DNA from: Icerya purchasi
Lineage: Eukaryota; Arthropoda; Insecta; Hemiptera; Monophlebidae
NCBI GenBank assembly: GCA_039619475.1
Contig: CM077115.1
Span: 237,681,692-237,745,691, forward strand
DNA: 64,000 nt
Direction: 5' to 3'
Shown here: positions 49,259-59,676 of the stretch, piece after piece
Position numbering within the stretch: the stretch's first letter is position 1
How the letters are laid out: each line of letters opens with the position of its first letter
Notes under the pieces: generated by a model
Seen by the model: the letters and a program-made list of their open reading frames with translations, nothing else
Database searches by the model: none
What the model was told of the DNA's origin: nothing
Program-made: the position numbers and the translations under genes

Positions 49259-50393
49259 AGCATCAGTATTACTGTAACTTAATGCGTATTTTTCTTACTT
49301 AGCATGCTCTTTATTGGTCCTGTATAGTGTACACCAATACATGTGTCATATATACTTACGAATACGTAACTCTTTAGAAATGGTGGCGTGTACAATCACG
49401 TGACTCGTCATGACAACCAATGAGAGCGGGAAAATTAGACAGGCACTAACGTCAAATAATTATAGGACCTTCCATGTTATTCTTTTTACTTCTGCGCTAT
49501 TATTAATGTTTTATTCATCGCGATGCGCAACGTCCCGAACCTGTACAATTCAAGGTATGCTACACACACACACGCACGAATTTTACAGAACAGCGGTGCG
49601 AGAAAATGGTTAAAAAATTAATATTGTTGACGGTATTTAGCCGAAGGGGCACTCTGTGGTGGAATTTATTCTGCGCATTGTGAATTGTCAGCTTCTACTG
49701 CTCCTGCGAGTGATGTGAAAAATTACTATAAGCCCTACACCGGTCAAATGCCGATTCAACACCAAGATCCCAAAATAGTCCTCTGTAATGCGTTAACTAA
49801 ATAAGCCTAAAAAAGAAAAAAAAAAAAGAAAACAACAAATCAACCAAGTAGCGCATAGCTAAAAATAATAAGAAACCCGATTAATCTTAAGCGATTTTTT
49901 ACAAAAGTAAATCGGATTTTGTTTGCTGCACGCTCCGATCTATTTAGCCGGCTTTCAGCATAGTGCAAGAGGTCGCGATTTTATTCGGTCAAGAAAGAGT
50001 AATTTCTTCGACAATTACAAAAATTTACTTAAAATAAAACGAAAATTCCTTCTTCGATTTTCAGGCTTAATTTGGTTTAACTAGCCACTTTTTGAATCGC
50101 AAAACAATTTCGCAGTTGAAAAGCTTTTTTTCAAAATGAAGAGATTCTCATCAGTTGAACTACTCGTATTTGCAAAGTTCATTTAGGAAATTGTTTCTAT
50201 TCTGCGGAAATTAACGAATTTTTCTACACTAAATCAATACATTACCGATAAAAAAAAGTTAAAGGAAACTTCCACCTGTCATCGCACCCTTTCATTGTCG
50301 GAATCATTTAGCTCACATTTAAGTGTGCCATATTGTCCGAATCGTTAAATACTCAAAACAGGCGATTATATACGCTTAGCAGACAAGATCGAA

Positions 50394-50398
<5 letters not shown>

Positions 50399-50426
<28 letters not shown>

Positions 50427-50427
50427 A
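50399..50427. repeat. poly(T) run of about 29 bases
   Basis: An uninterrupted T-run, one of the longest homopolymers in the window. No retroelement body was recognised to its right on the minus strand. Confidence 0.9.
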
Positions 50428-50989
50428 GTACATGTTCTTGAATTTTAATGAAAGAATATAGGGTTCACTTCATAAAATTATTTAAAAGCCCGTCATATAT
50501 TGGCCTACATGTAATACACACACACAGTCTTCGCGGGTTTTATTCGGTAAAACATGTATTTAAATAGAGTACTGCATACTGAACCCACCCCACGCATGAG
50601 TCGTTTAGTTTTCGTAGGTTCGTGAATTGTTTAAAAACTTTTTAGTTGTTAAAAATTTTGATTTATTCGGTATGTTTCATTTATATCACAAAAACGTGGG
50701 CATGGATTGGTACGGGCTGGGTTCAATGTGTGGTACTTGCAAAAAACGTAGGCGTGGGTTGCGCGTGTACTGTGCGTGTGCTATGTGTGGGCTGGGTTCA
50801 ATATGTGGTGGGCCTAAATGACAGAAAAATGAGAAATGAACTTCGCCGATGAAGCGAAAAAGTGGATTCCGAAACAGTTATTTTGAGTCAACATTACCGG
50901 ACAAAAAATTGTATAATTACAATTTCAATTGTGTACTATTATGAAAAATAGAATGCTTTTGAATTTCTCCAACCGGTTGCGATATTTAA

Positions 50990-52157
50990 CCCGCCAGTAC
51001 TCGCTGCGTGAGATTTTCTCTCACATGTCTGGAGGGTACACGAAAGCGGGAAAGCTGGGGCCTTGTATAGCTGGAAGGGAGGAGCGCCGCTAGTCAAAGG
51101 ACACCCTATGGTCAAAGTCAGTCACCTTTAGGCTTCGGAAGGAGGTATTTGCTTTCGTTAGTGCTGAGTTGTGAGGAAAACTCTCACAGGCGAGTGCTCT
51201 AGTTTCAGTTTTTTTTCGGTGCCTGTGAAACTTTTTCGTGGGCATGTAGGATATCATTTTCCATGTAATTTTGAGTGCTGAATCGATTGATATAGGTTCC
51301 ACAGCCGTGCGAGTATATACGGGCGACTGTGGGTGAAAAATGGGTGTCAGAGTTCGGTTTTTCGATTTTTTTCACAATATAGGCATGTCGGGTATCGTTT
51401 TCTACGTAATTTCAGATGCTGAATCGATTGCAATTTATTATGATTTTTATGATTTTGTTAAATTAACACGATGAAATAAAAATCAGAAGTGTAATAAGTT
51501 GATTATTTTAAAATTAAAAAATTAATGTTCTTTGCGGATTGACATATTTCAATAAAGATTCTTCGAAGAAAAAGCTGAATAAAAGTCAAATCGTTAAGGT
51601 GTACAGTTCCAGACGATAAAAACTAAACGACGTTAATACATATATACATATATACATATATATATATATATGTATATCGTTCTTCGATTGTCGGAGGAGA
51701 ATAAAGTAGCGAATTTCTCAAGATATTAGATAGTTTTGCTCAAGCGCTTCGAAGTATTAATGTGAACGGGAGATAGTAAAATTTATATTAATATATGTAA
51801 ATAAATGTTATTTTAATTTTGTTGTTTTTTAAGTCAATTTTTTTTTGTAGAATAGAGAAATATTTCACGACTTATTCTCATACGACGGATCCAAACATAG
51901 ACTATTGTGTTTCTAAGTATACCTACCGGTACCAATTGGAAAAATTAACCAAAAATGGTCTTCAGAGCCTTCATTTTTGGAAGTTGGAGTGTAAAAGTAT
52001 AGTGAAAAAAGTAAAAGAAGAGAATAATGAATGAACGGACAATTATTTTCAACCAGATTGTTCAAAAACTCGGTAGAGTTTCCACAGAAATCCCATGTGA
52101 GAGAAAATCTCACGCGCGAACACTGGCGTCCTGCTATGCCTAGCGAGTACTAGCAGG
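50990..52157. mobile_element. non-autonomous piggyBac-like element with TTAA target duplication
   Basis: The left end is TTAACCCGCCAGTACTCGCT followed by GCGTGAGATTTTCTCTCACATG. The right end, inverted, is TTAACCTGCTAGTACTCGCT, then an extra ~25 bp, then the same GCGTGAGATTTTCTCTCACATG. Both ends abut the tetranucleotide TTAA (50986-50989 and 52158-52161), the piggyBac-family target duplication, and start CCC/CCT as that family does. The 1,168-bp body has no transposase frame. Two copies of a block of about 54 bp (51240-51292 and 51381-51434, sharing TGCTGAATCGATTG) lie inside. It would depend on a transposase supplied elsewhere. Confidence 0.8.
51240..51434. repeat. direct repeat inside the piggyBac-like element
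   Basis: GGCATGTAGGATATCATTTT and GGCATGTCGGGTATCGTTTT each lead through (T)ACGTAATTT- or CATGTAATTT-like sequence to TGCTGAATCGATTG. The copies are about 141 bp apart. The spacer contains CACAGCCGTGCGAGTATATA. Confidence 0.75.
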
Positions 52158-52161
52158 TTAA

Positions 52162-53351
52162 TTTCCTCTATAGGGGGTAAACCATGTAAAACGCGTATTT
52201 TTTAAAATAAAACGATAGTGATTGCGAGATGCTTGTAAAAGTTGCATGTCCCGTAACGTACTAATCGCTTGAGCGCAATTTATCTCAATAGGGGCTGAGT
52301 GCAATGCGATCCTAAACTGTACATCTCAAAGACCGAAAATGTTTGAAATAATGATTCCAATATAGTCCCCAGATGTGAACGTTGGCACAGATTAGCGGTT
52401 ATTTATGTGTAATCAGTTATTCAGCACTCGATAGTTTCATCATTTTAGTAGCCGTATCTCGATAAAGGGATGTAACATTATACGGGGATGTCGCTGAAGA
52501 AATAATATCTTTAATATAAAAGAGTACCTAAATGAAAATAAAAAAGCATCCAGCTATAAGTGCGGATACGAAATATTTTCCGTGTACTCCACCGTATCGG
52601 TCTATATAACTGTGTGTAAATAACCCTTTCTCCTTTTAGTTTTTCCAGTTAGATTAGTAGCTATCGAAATGAATTATGAGTAGGGGCATTTATGCCGATC
52701 TCGTTATAGTGATAGCGAGAAAGATTTTTTTCGTAATTACAATCTATAGGTTTTTTTCCAAGACCGTCAACTGGGAGCATCATCTAGAAATTTTTCTGAA
52801 ATTAAAAAAATTAGGTTAATGGTTAAACGTCAAAATCAAAAATTCTAAATACGCTTTAAAATAAAGAAATTATACGTTGACGTATGTTGTTTTTTTGGGG
52901 GGGGGAGGGGGGACTCTTGTTCACGCGAAACTTTTGTCTGGTATCATTTTTTTTTTTTTTTTTTAGTGCGTTCGTTAACATTGACATTGGTCCAAGAATT
53001 GAGAAAAAGAGAAGGAATAAATTCGGATTTTTATGAAACGTGAAATATCCAACTTAAATTTATCAAGCGCTTACTGGTGGTAAAGTTCGTATGATAAAGT
53101 CGTTATACCGCGTTGCTTATCGGTGTTCTATTGTTCGATTTCGTCGCAACTGATAATCCGGTGAGACCGTTCTTTTTTATTTCTTTTATCTATTCGGCCG
53201 TTCGATTTAGAAGTTTTTAATTTCGTCGCTGTTCGTCATTCATCTGCTTTATTTATTTATTATTTATTTGATTTGATTTTATTTATTCATATATTTATTT
53301 ATATTTTATTCTTTCTCTCTCTCCTCCCCCTTTCACTCTTTTCCCTTTTAG
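52162..53351. other. intergenic DNA and probable 5' leader of the next LINE
   Basis: AT-rich, with a G-run (GGGGGGGGGGAGGGGGGG, about 52896-52913), a T-run at 52948-52966 and an ATTT-rich then pyrimidine-rich tract (53240-53350). The last directly precedes the ORF1 ATG of the plus-strand LINE and may be its 5' UTR. No gene seen. Confidence 0.4.
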
Positions 53352-53681
53352 ATGACCGTGTCTAAAGGGAGCCGCTCGGCGGTCTCCCCTCTTGCTTCCA
53401 CCAAATTAAAAAAGCCGTCCGATCTACCCATAATTATGGACGTAGATATAAGCGTAAATCGGCGGATTCCCTTTCACCCGTTCTCGCCATTCAGCCGAAA
53501 ATGATTAGGTTGTCTCAGACTGAACTTATTAGCAGTTCATGATAATAATAACCATAATGGTAACCATAATAATTCTAATACTAATCTTGCCGGTAACAGT
53601 AATAATAATAGTGAAAATAATAGTGAAAATAATATCAACAATAAAAATAATAACGATAAAAACAACAACAACAACAACAAC

Positions 53682-53733
<52 letters not shown>

Positions 53734-53741
53734 GTAGTAGG

Positions 53742-53773
<32 letters not shown>

Positions 53774-54994
53774 TAACAATATAGATAATGTAATTTTTTC
53801 TCCCAATCATCCGGGACCATTTACTGTTTATGTTAAAAATTGTTCGTCTGGTCAAAACATAAGAAACCTACATCCATTGGCCCTTGACGAGCAATTAAAT
53901 TCTATTTCCTCTTTCCTTTCCAGTATTGTTCCCTAAGGCGGGGGCCACGTATCGGTCAAATTTCTTTCTACTTTGACCGCTAACGCTTTTCTGGCTAACC
54001 TTAACTTTTTTTCGTTCTATAACATCAGGGCTTATATCTCCAATAGTATTTAATACCGGCTGAGCGTTATATCAGAGGTCTACCCTTCCTTTTCAGAGGA
54101 TGATATATTGGAGGGAATCGAGTCGTCGGTTCCAATATCTTCTATTCGCCGTATCTATCGTTCTTCCGGGGGTATTAAAATCCCTACTAGATCTGTGGAA
54201 CTGAAGTTCCATAATGGCGTCCTTCCGGAATTTATTTCAATTTACAAACTCCGTTTTCCTATTTGCCCCAGTATTAGTATACCTACGCAGTACTTCAATT
54301 GTCTTATTTTTGACACATTGCGAAATATTCTCGTAGTTCTTCTTCCATTTGTTCTCACTGCGCCCTTCGACACTCTATCGTAGAATACAGAAACCTTCAA
54401 ACCCCCACCCTCTCTGCCGCAATTGTAAAGGCTCACACGGTACCTTTAATCGATCCTGCCCAGAATGGATAAGGAAAAAGGACATTAAACGCATAATGGT
54501 CTTTTCCAGGAAGTTTCTAAATGTAAAACATCCAATTTAGTTTCTAATGCTTTGTCATATACTGACCGAGACTCAATTCCTTCTTCCTCTTACAATACTT
54601 CTTCTAAGTCCACAACTTTTGTTCCGGCTCCGCTTTTTAATTTTCACTCTCGTCCTAAATCCCGTACCTTTCACAAATCCCGTAACCCACAAACATCTCC
54701 TAATTTACCGCTTCAATTTCCTTCTCTTCCATTCAACTGTGTTCCGTCCCTCTCTAATAGATGGACCCTTAATAGATCTGCTTCTCTTCCGGTCCATTTT
54801 AATAAGGAAAATTTTCTCCCGTCTACATCAACCAATAATAACATAGTTTCTTTGATTACTCCTAATTCTTCTTCCTCTGTTTCTTCCCCCGTAATTAAAA
54901 CTATTTCCACGCCATTATGGAGCTGCTGGCTTCCAATAACATCATTTCTTCATCTTCCTTTCGAATAACACTCATTCCAGCTAATTTCTCTTAA
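53352..54994 (+). pseudogene. LINE ORF1 (gag-like, zinc knuckle), broken
   Basis: It starts MTVSKGSRSAVSPLASTKLK at 53352. After frame changes, one frame passes through an Asn-rich tract made by (AAC)n/(AAT)n and continues NVIFSPNHPGPFTVYVKN, then NLHPLALDEQLNSISSF. This is followed by VYPSFSEDDILEGIESSVPI, then TRSVELKFHNGVLPEFISIY, then HPLCRNCKGSHGTFNRSCPE, a CCHC knuckle followed by W. This is the gag-like RNA-binding ORF1 layout of I/Jockey-superfamily LINEs. A Ser/Thr/Pro-rich tail ends ...MELLASNNIISSSSF...-TAA at 54994. It is non-functional, with stops at about 53934 and 54050. Confidence 0.7.
53659..53780. repeat. (AAC)n/(AAT)n trinucleotide expansion inside LINE ORF1
   Basis: An AAC run is followed by AAT runs broken by AGTAGTAGG. 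In the ORF1 frame it encodes poly-Asn. Other frames give poly-Ile, poly-Leu or poly-Tyr artefacts. Confidence 0.95.
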
Positions 54995-55213
54995 AATCAT
55001 TGACGAAAAAAAAAAAGGAAACTCGGGGCTGGAGTTATCCTCTCTTTTTTTCTTCCGACTTTCCTCTTTCTTCTCGTAATCTCTTTTCTGCTTATCCGGC
55101 TATTTACTCCTCTTTTATGTATTATAAAACGTGCGGGTCAATTACCCGAATGTATGATTTTAGCTTTTATTGTTCCCTTTTTGATTTTTCTTCCATTTAT
55201 TAAATATATCAAT

Positions 55214-55270
55214 CGCGGTAAGTGGTTAAGGTGCTTGGCTACTAAATCAGAGGACACGGGTTCGTCATTC
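55214..55270 (+). repeat. tRNA-like fragment within the plus-strand LINE
   Basis: GGTAAGTGGTTAAGGTGCTT is a good match to a tRNA A-box region (type TGGCCGAGTGGTTAAGGCG of class II tRNAs). GGACACGGGTTCGTCATTC, 25 bp on, resembles a T arm with a decayed B box. GGCTACTAAATCA looks like an anticodon region. The cloverleaf does not close well. LINE coding resumes right after (LWNLSKTNWAV), so it is probably a SINE head fragment inserted into, or replacing part of, the endonuclease region. Confidence 0.4.
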
Positions 55271-55274
55271 TACT

Positions 55275-56846
55275 CTATGGAATCTATCTAAAACAAATTG
55301 GGCTGTGCTCCGTTCTCTTGTAGATTTTTCGCTTCTTAATTTTCATCCTGGTTTTGATCCCGTACATGTTAATAATTCCTTCTCGTAATCGGTCAAGTCT
55401 CCCCATAATGCTTCCTCCCGTGTTCGCCACCATTCTTCTATCAATTAGCGTGCTGTGTCCTCTTCTCTTTGGTGGAACGTGGAATACAACGATGCCAAAA
55501 ATTTCCTTGCTCATAAACGAGCGAATGCAAGAACTCGATATGTACTAAAAGCCTCGAGGAAGTCCTCATGGAAGAATTTCTGCTCTTCTTTCTCCGGAAC
55601 TAACCCTTCTTTCACATATCTGGAAAATGGCAAGAGCTTTTAAATTCCCATCCTCTGAATGTTCTATCAATTCCAATACTTATGCCGATTGCCTATTACC
55701 GTTTATCGATTCTGTTTCTTCCGCCTTACATTTCTAACTTTGACGAATTTTATCCCGCTCCTTTTCCACAAAACTCCCCTCCTCATTTCCTTAACTCCGC
55801 CTTTAACATTGATAAATTAAAATCTGCTCTTTCAAAATCTTCCAGCCCCTCTCAGGTCCCGACAGCATACTTTATCTTGTTCTTAAGAACCTATCTAAAT
55901 TATCCATTAATACTCTCCTCAATCTTTTTAATGCCTTTTTTTCCAGCGGTATAACTCCTCCTTGCTGGAACTCTTTTATCATTATTCCTATTCCTAAAAA
56001 AAGTTCTTCCTTACGTCCAATTTCCTTAGCATCCTGTATTAGGAAATTATTCGAAGGCATGTTGAACAGTCGCCTTGTCTGGTGGTTAGGTCATAACCAC
56101 GTTTTACCCAGCAATATATTTGGCTTTTGGTCTGAGATGATTGTATTAGTATTTTTGTTTCCAGTATATACAAATCCATCATCCAAAAACAGTATTCCTT
56201 TGCTTCCTTCGTCGATGTCTCCTGTGCTTTTGATAATGTGCATCTTCCAACTGTAAGAGAAAAAATGTCAACAATTAACATTCCAGTTAAGTTTTCTTTT
56301 CTTATTATTAATCTCATAATGAATCGCTCTCTCCATATTTCTTCTCCACCTCTCTGTCGTAAAAGAAAAGTTTTTCGCGGTCTCCCCCAAGGTTCTTCCC
56401 TCAGTCCTACTCTCTTCAACATCTATACTATCAGTGTTGCCTCTCTCCCTTTAAATTCCTTGCCGATAATATCCTGCTTTTTTCTTCCGCCTCCAATTTT
56501 GTAACCACTAATGACGCTCTTAGTTCGACTCTTACTGCACTGGATCACGTCCTATCCACAATTCACCTTCCTATTTTCCCTTCTAAATCTTCGTCTATTT
56601 CACTTCATCCTTATAATCCTGCTTTGATTAATCTATCTGTAAACAATATATTTCTTCCTCACGTTAACTGTTTCTGCTATCTTGAAGTCTTTCTCAATAG
56701 TCGGCTGACGTTCCCTAAACATATTGATTATCTTTCCTCTTCTGCTATCAAAAGGTTAAACCTGTTGAAAGCTCTGTCCCCAACGAAATGGGGGGGTGAT
56801 CTTTACATTGTGATCTCCTTGTATAAAGCCAGTATCCGTTCTAGTT
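55275..56846 (+). pseudogene. LINE reverse transcriptase (ORF2), broken, catalytic motif mutated
   Basis: Recognisable segments in order are SLWWNVEYNDAKNFLAHKRA and a KASRKSSWKNFCSS linker, then RT: CWNSFIIIPIPKK..LRPISLASCIRKLFEGMLN (segmented), motif A FVDVSCAFDNV (about 56209-56241), motif B RGLPQGSSLSPTLFNIYT (about 56376-56430), and motif C at 56459-56470, where the expected Y/F-A-D-D reads LADN. The second catalytic Asp is lost. The thumb follows (YLEVFLNSRLTFPKHIDYL) and the copy ends at LYKASIRSS. Frameshifts separate the segments. Inactive. Confidence 0.8.
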
Positions 56847-58845
56847 TTTTTTTTTTTTTTTTTTTTTTTCGAGTGCCGTGTGCAGCTTTCGGGCTATTAC
56901 GACACTACGGCGGTAGGAACGCTAAATGACTTTAAATAAACCCATTGTATAGAAAAACTGAATAGTGTCTGCGATATTCGAGGACGAGTTAGTCAGAAAT
57001 GACTGCAGAGACACTATGCGGTGATTAGAGCGCTGAAGAGCAAAAGAAGGACATTCCAGGAGAAGGTGTTTTATTGACGTGGCCGCGTAGAGGGAACAAA
57101 ATGGACATTCAAAAAGAGGCTCGCAGTTGATCAAAAGATGATCGTGCGTCAGAGAAATATGTTCGATGCGGAGCCTTGTCATAGCGATAAAATGGGTTCT
57201 AGGAAGGTCGGAGAGAGGAAACCGGGGGGTCAATACCGTGTTTTATCTCCCTCAGAAAGCAAGCTTGTTTGGAAAGCCAATCTTGTTTCCATCGGGATTG
57301 CACTAAAACTTTTATGGACTTTATTATGTCGGAAAGGTGGAGGAGGAGAACAAGGCATGGGACACAACAGAGTAGACTTAGCAGCAGTGTCCGCTAACAA
57401 ATTAACCTTAAGTCCAGTGTGGTCTGGCACCCACAGGAAGGTAATTTGGTTGGAGGATGATATCAGCTTTAGGATTAGGGATTAGATTAAAGTGGTTATA
57501 TAGTTCACTGAGGTTTGTTGGGAAAGGGAATCCAAAGCTGCACGCGAATTAAATACGATCAAAATGCTACTGCTGGATGAAGGGGATTTATCTATTGGTT
57601 CAAGGGCTAAGAATATGTCATAAATTTCGCCATCGAGAACGGAACAATGGTCATGAAGCTGGGAGGACGACGAAACCAGGTCAGAGTAAAAGGAACAAAC
57701 AGTAGGGGACGATTCGGAGCCAGGACACGATTTCGCACCATCAGTATAGTAGGACTGATGGTTTGAATAGTTTTGTAGGATCGAGAAAATTCTGTCGTGG
57801 TGAGAGGAAGGGAAAACATTTCCAATGGAGAACTGGGCAAGAGAATAATCGATCTCGGCTGGTAGAGTAGTCCAGGATGGAAGAAGAGATGGTATATTAA
57901 TATTCTTGAAGTGCTGGGGGTCGATGTTGGAGTCTAATAGAATTTCCGATAGACGGGGAAGAGCACCATCAGGAGGTGGGGGTAAGGATCACAAAGCTTG
58001 AGAAAGAAAACTCTTAGAGAATCACGGAAGGAGTGAAAGAATCTTTGAAAGTGCAAGGGTGGAGAACTCGATACGAATTGAAGGCTTTAAGCGGGAGACG
58101 TGTGATGCCCATCCAGTATTAATCGGAGAGAAGAATTTTGTAGTAGATTTAACATTTTAAGAAGGGATGAGGAAGCGGTAAAATATAATGAGCATCCGTA
58201 GGAGAGACGGCTGAGGATAAGGGATTGAAAACGTGTTAGCAGAAGCTTGGGAGAAGAATTATGGTTTTTGTAAGATAGATATTTCGATGTAGTGGTATAT
58301 TTACTGCACTTATTTTTAACGGATAGCAGGTGAGGTCGCCAGGATAATTTTCTATCAAAATTGATCCCGAGGAAAGTTGCTGTACAGGAAATTGTGAGAA
58401 GAGAATTGTCTAAAAAAAATGGACTGGAGGAGAAGGAGTTTTTTTTTCTATTAAAGTCAACACACTTAGTTTTGGATGGAGAGAAGGACAGCCCGTGCAA
58501 GCTAGACCATTCTTCTAAGTTTGTTAACACTTTTTGTAAAGTTTGTTGGGCATAGGAAGGATTCGATGATGTTAGCGAAATGTTCAGATCATTGACAAAA
58601 AGACAGGCAGTTACGGGATAGAGAATGCGTTCAACGATGTCGTTTACATATATAGGTTAAAAAGGATCACACTTAGGGCAGAGCAACGTGAAAGGGAATT
58701 TCCTATTCTCACCTGGATAGATCAGTCATAGAGAAAATCTTTTAAGTACATAATTATGTTTCCTGTTATACTGCTCTTAACCATCTTGCGGAGTAATCCC
58801 AGGAGCCAGACCCGATCATATACCTTCTCTTGACTATTTTTTGAA
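56847..58845 (-). mobile_element. 5'-truncated LINE with RNase H (I/LOA-like), minus strand
   Basis: The 3' end is marked by the poly(A) tract (T-run on the plus strand, about 56847-56869). Reading leftward from 58845 come RT motifs A to C, thumb, RNase H and a zinc-finger-like C-terminus. It abuts the plus-strand LINE exactly at the poly(A) junction, suggesting insertion into that element. No target duplication was found and the other LINE does not clearly resume on the far side. An RNase H domain places it in the I-superfamily lineages rather than Jockey sensu stricto. Confidence 0.75.
56922..58845 (-). pseudogene. LINE RT-RNase H ORF2 remnant
   Basis: It begins KVYDRVWLLGLLRKM (RT motif A, about 58805-58830). 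Next is LYDxSIQVRIGNSLSR..LSVILFNLY (motif B region) and CLFVNDLNI where FADD-LNI is expected. The clean segment 58087-58530 follows: LEEWSSLHGLSFSPSKTKCV ... FLGINFDRKLSWRPHLLSVK. RNase H follows with YYTDGAKS (first catalytic Asp, about 57755), SVLDGEIYDIL (Glu) and PDHTGLKVNLLADTAAKS (last Asp, 57375-57430). The tail reads MTRLRIEHISLTHDHLLI ... CPFCSLYAATSIKHLLLECP. Frameshifts and stops are present and motif C is mutated. Inactive. Confidence 0.8.
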
Positions 58846-59394
58846 TGATACTTTTGTTTATTTATCTCGGTCAGTGGTATTCCCACATAAGTATATCGGT
58901 AAGTATTGCTAGTACGAAAATAAAAGTTAAAAAAGGAAACCCTTTGAAGGAAACTATTATTTTAGCTTAACATAACCAAAAAAAAGCTAGCCAAAAAATT
59001 TTTATTTGCAATGTAGAGGAGACTTGAAATGCCAACATTTTAAAATTAAAAGGGCGATGAACGCGAATGATTCCTAGTATTGTCACCGTTAGTTTCCTAT
59101 TGAAATGTAAATTCCAATAAAGACATATTTCAAATACACAAAAACGACGCGAGAGAATAATTCATTATTGACCAAATTTGAAAAGTGTACTCCTTAAATA
59201 CAGAAAGGTGCCTGCGCTTTAGCTTCGTCTATCTGAACTATCGCTTCAAAATATTTACACTGAAAGTTGCGAAATAAAATAGTTTTCTAGAAAAGAAAAG
59301 AAAAAAAAAAAACAAAGCTGCTTGAAAATTTAATGAAAGTGCGTTGAAAAGTAAGACATAACTGAATTTCATAGAAGCCAATGTATTTTACATA
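58846..59394. other. AT-rich spacer, nothing recognised
   Basis: No frame or motif that I can support. A-rich at 59290-59315. Confidence 0.4.
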
Positions 59395-59523
59395 TGGCTT
59401 AAGGTGATATTACGATTATTCTTAAATAACATTAATACTTATTAGAACAGTCGGCATCAAATATTGAAATTAAAACCCGCATTAAGTTTAGTCCTAATGC
59501 TCAGCTTATAGAAAACGAATTTG
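59395..59523. repeat. left half of a hairpin-repeat copy split by the Jockey insertion
   Basis: CTTAAGGTGATATTACGATT, then ACATTAATACTTATTAGAAC, then AGTCGGCATCAAATATTGAA match, with substitutions, the hairpin arm at 16.8-17.0 kb. The partner half continues after the Jockey element at 62912 (GTTTTTAATTACAGAAAAAA then TTTGATGCTG). Confidence 0.55.
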
Positions 59524-59540
59524 TTACGTTAAATTTATTT
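59524..59540. repeat. 17-bp target-site duplication, left copy
   Basis: TTACGTTAAATTTATTT, identical to 62895-62911, flanking the Jockey-type LINE. It lies directly next to the poly(A) end. Confidence 0.97.
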
Positions 59541-59676
59541 CTTTTTTTTTTATGATCTAGGACTGACGAGAAGTCTCGTCATCGACCAGATGTGATAAAT
59601 GAACTAATGAATTAATTATACAAGAGTCGGTCCAGCGACCGAGCTCTCATGTGATTATAATTGAAACTGCAACACT

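Larger units (their letters stand above)
46191..50985. other. intergenic AT-rich DNA with simple repeats
   Basis: No gene recognised. It contains (AAT)n near 49005-49031, (TTA)n near 49227-49258, T-runs at about 48450-48468 and 50399-50427, and a degenerate tandem duplication at 48060-48250. A GT-rich patch at 50690-50820 repeats GGGCTGGGTTCAATxTGTGG twice, about 80 bp apart. Confidence 0.45.
53352..56846 (+). mobile_element. dead LINE (I/Jockey-superfamily), plus strand, 3' truncated
   Basis: The order is ORF1 (gag-like with zinc knuckle), a short interval where the AP endonuclease should be, then a reverse transcriptase that stops in the thumb at 56846. There it abuts the poly(A) end of an oppositely oriented LINE. 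Reading frames are broken in many places and can only be followed in segments. The endonuclease gap (about 54995-55275) is far shorter than the usual 650-700 bp, so there is an internal deletion. The 5' boundary is uncertain. Confidence 0.75.

Noticed and set aside
53529..53855. Poly-Ile, poly-Leu and poly-Tyr open frames
   Set aside because: Alternative frames of the (AAC)n/(AAT)n microsatellite.
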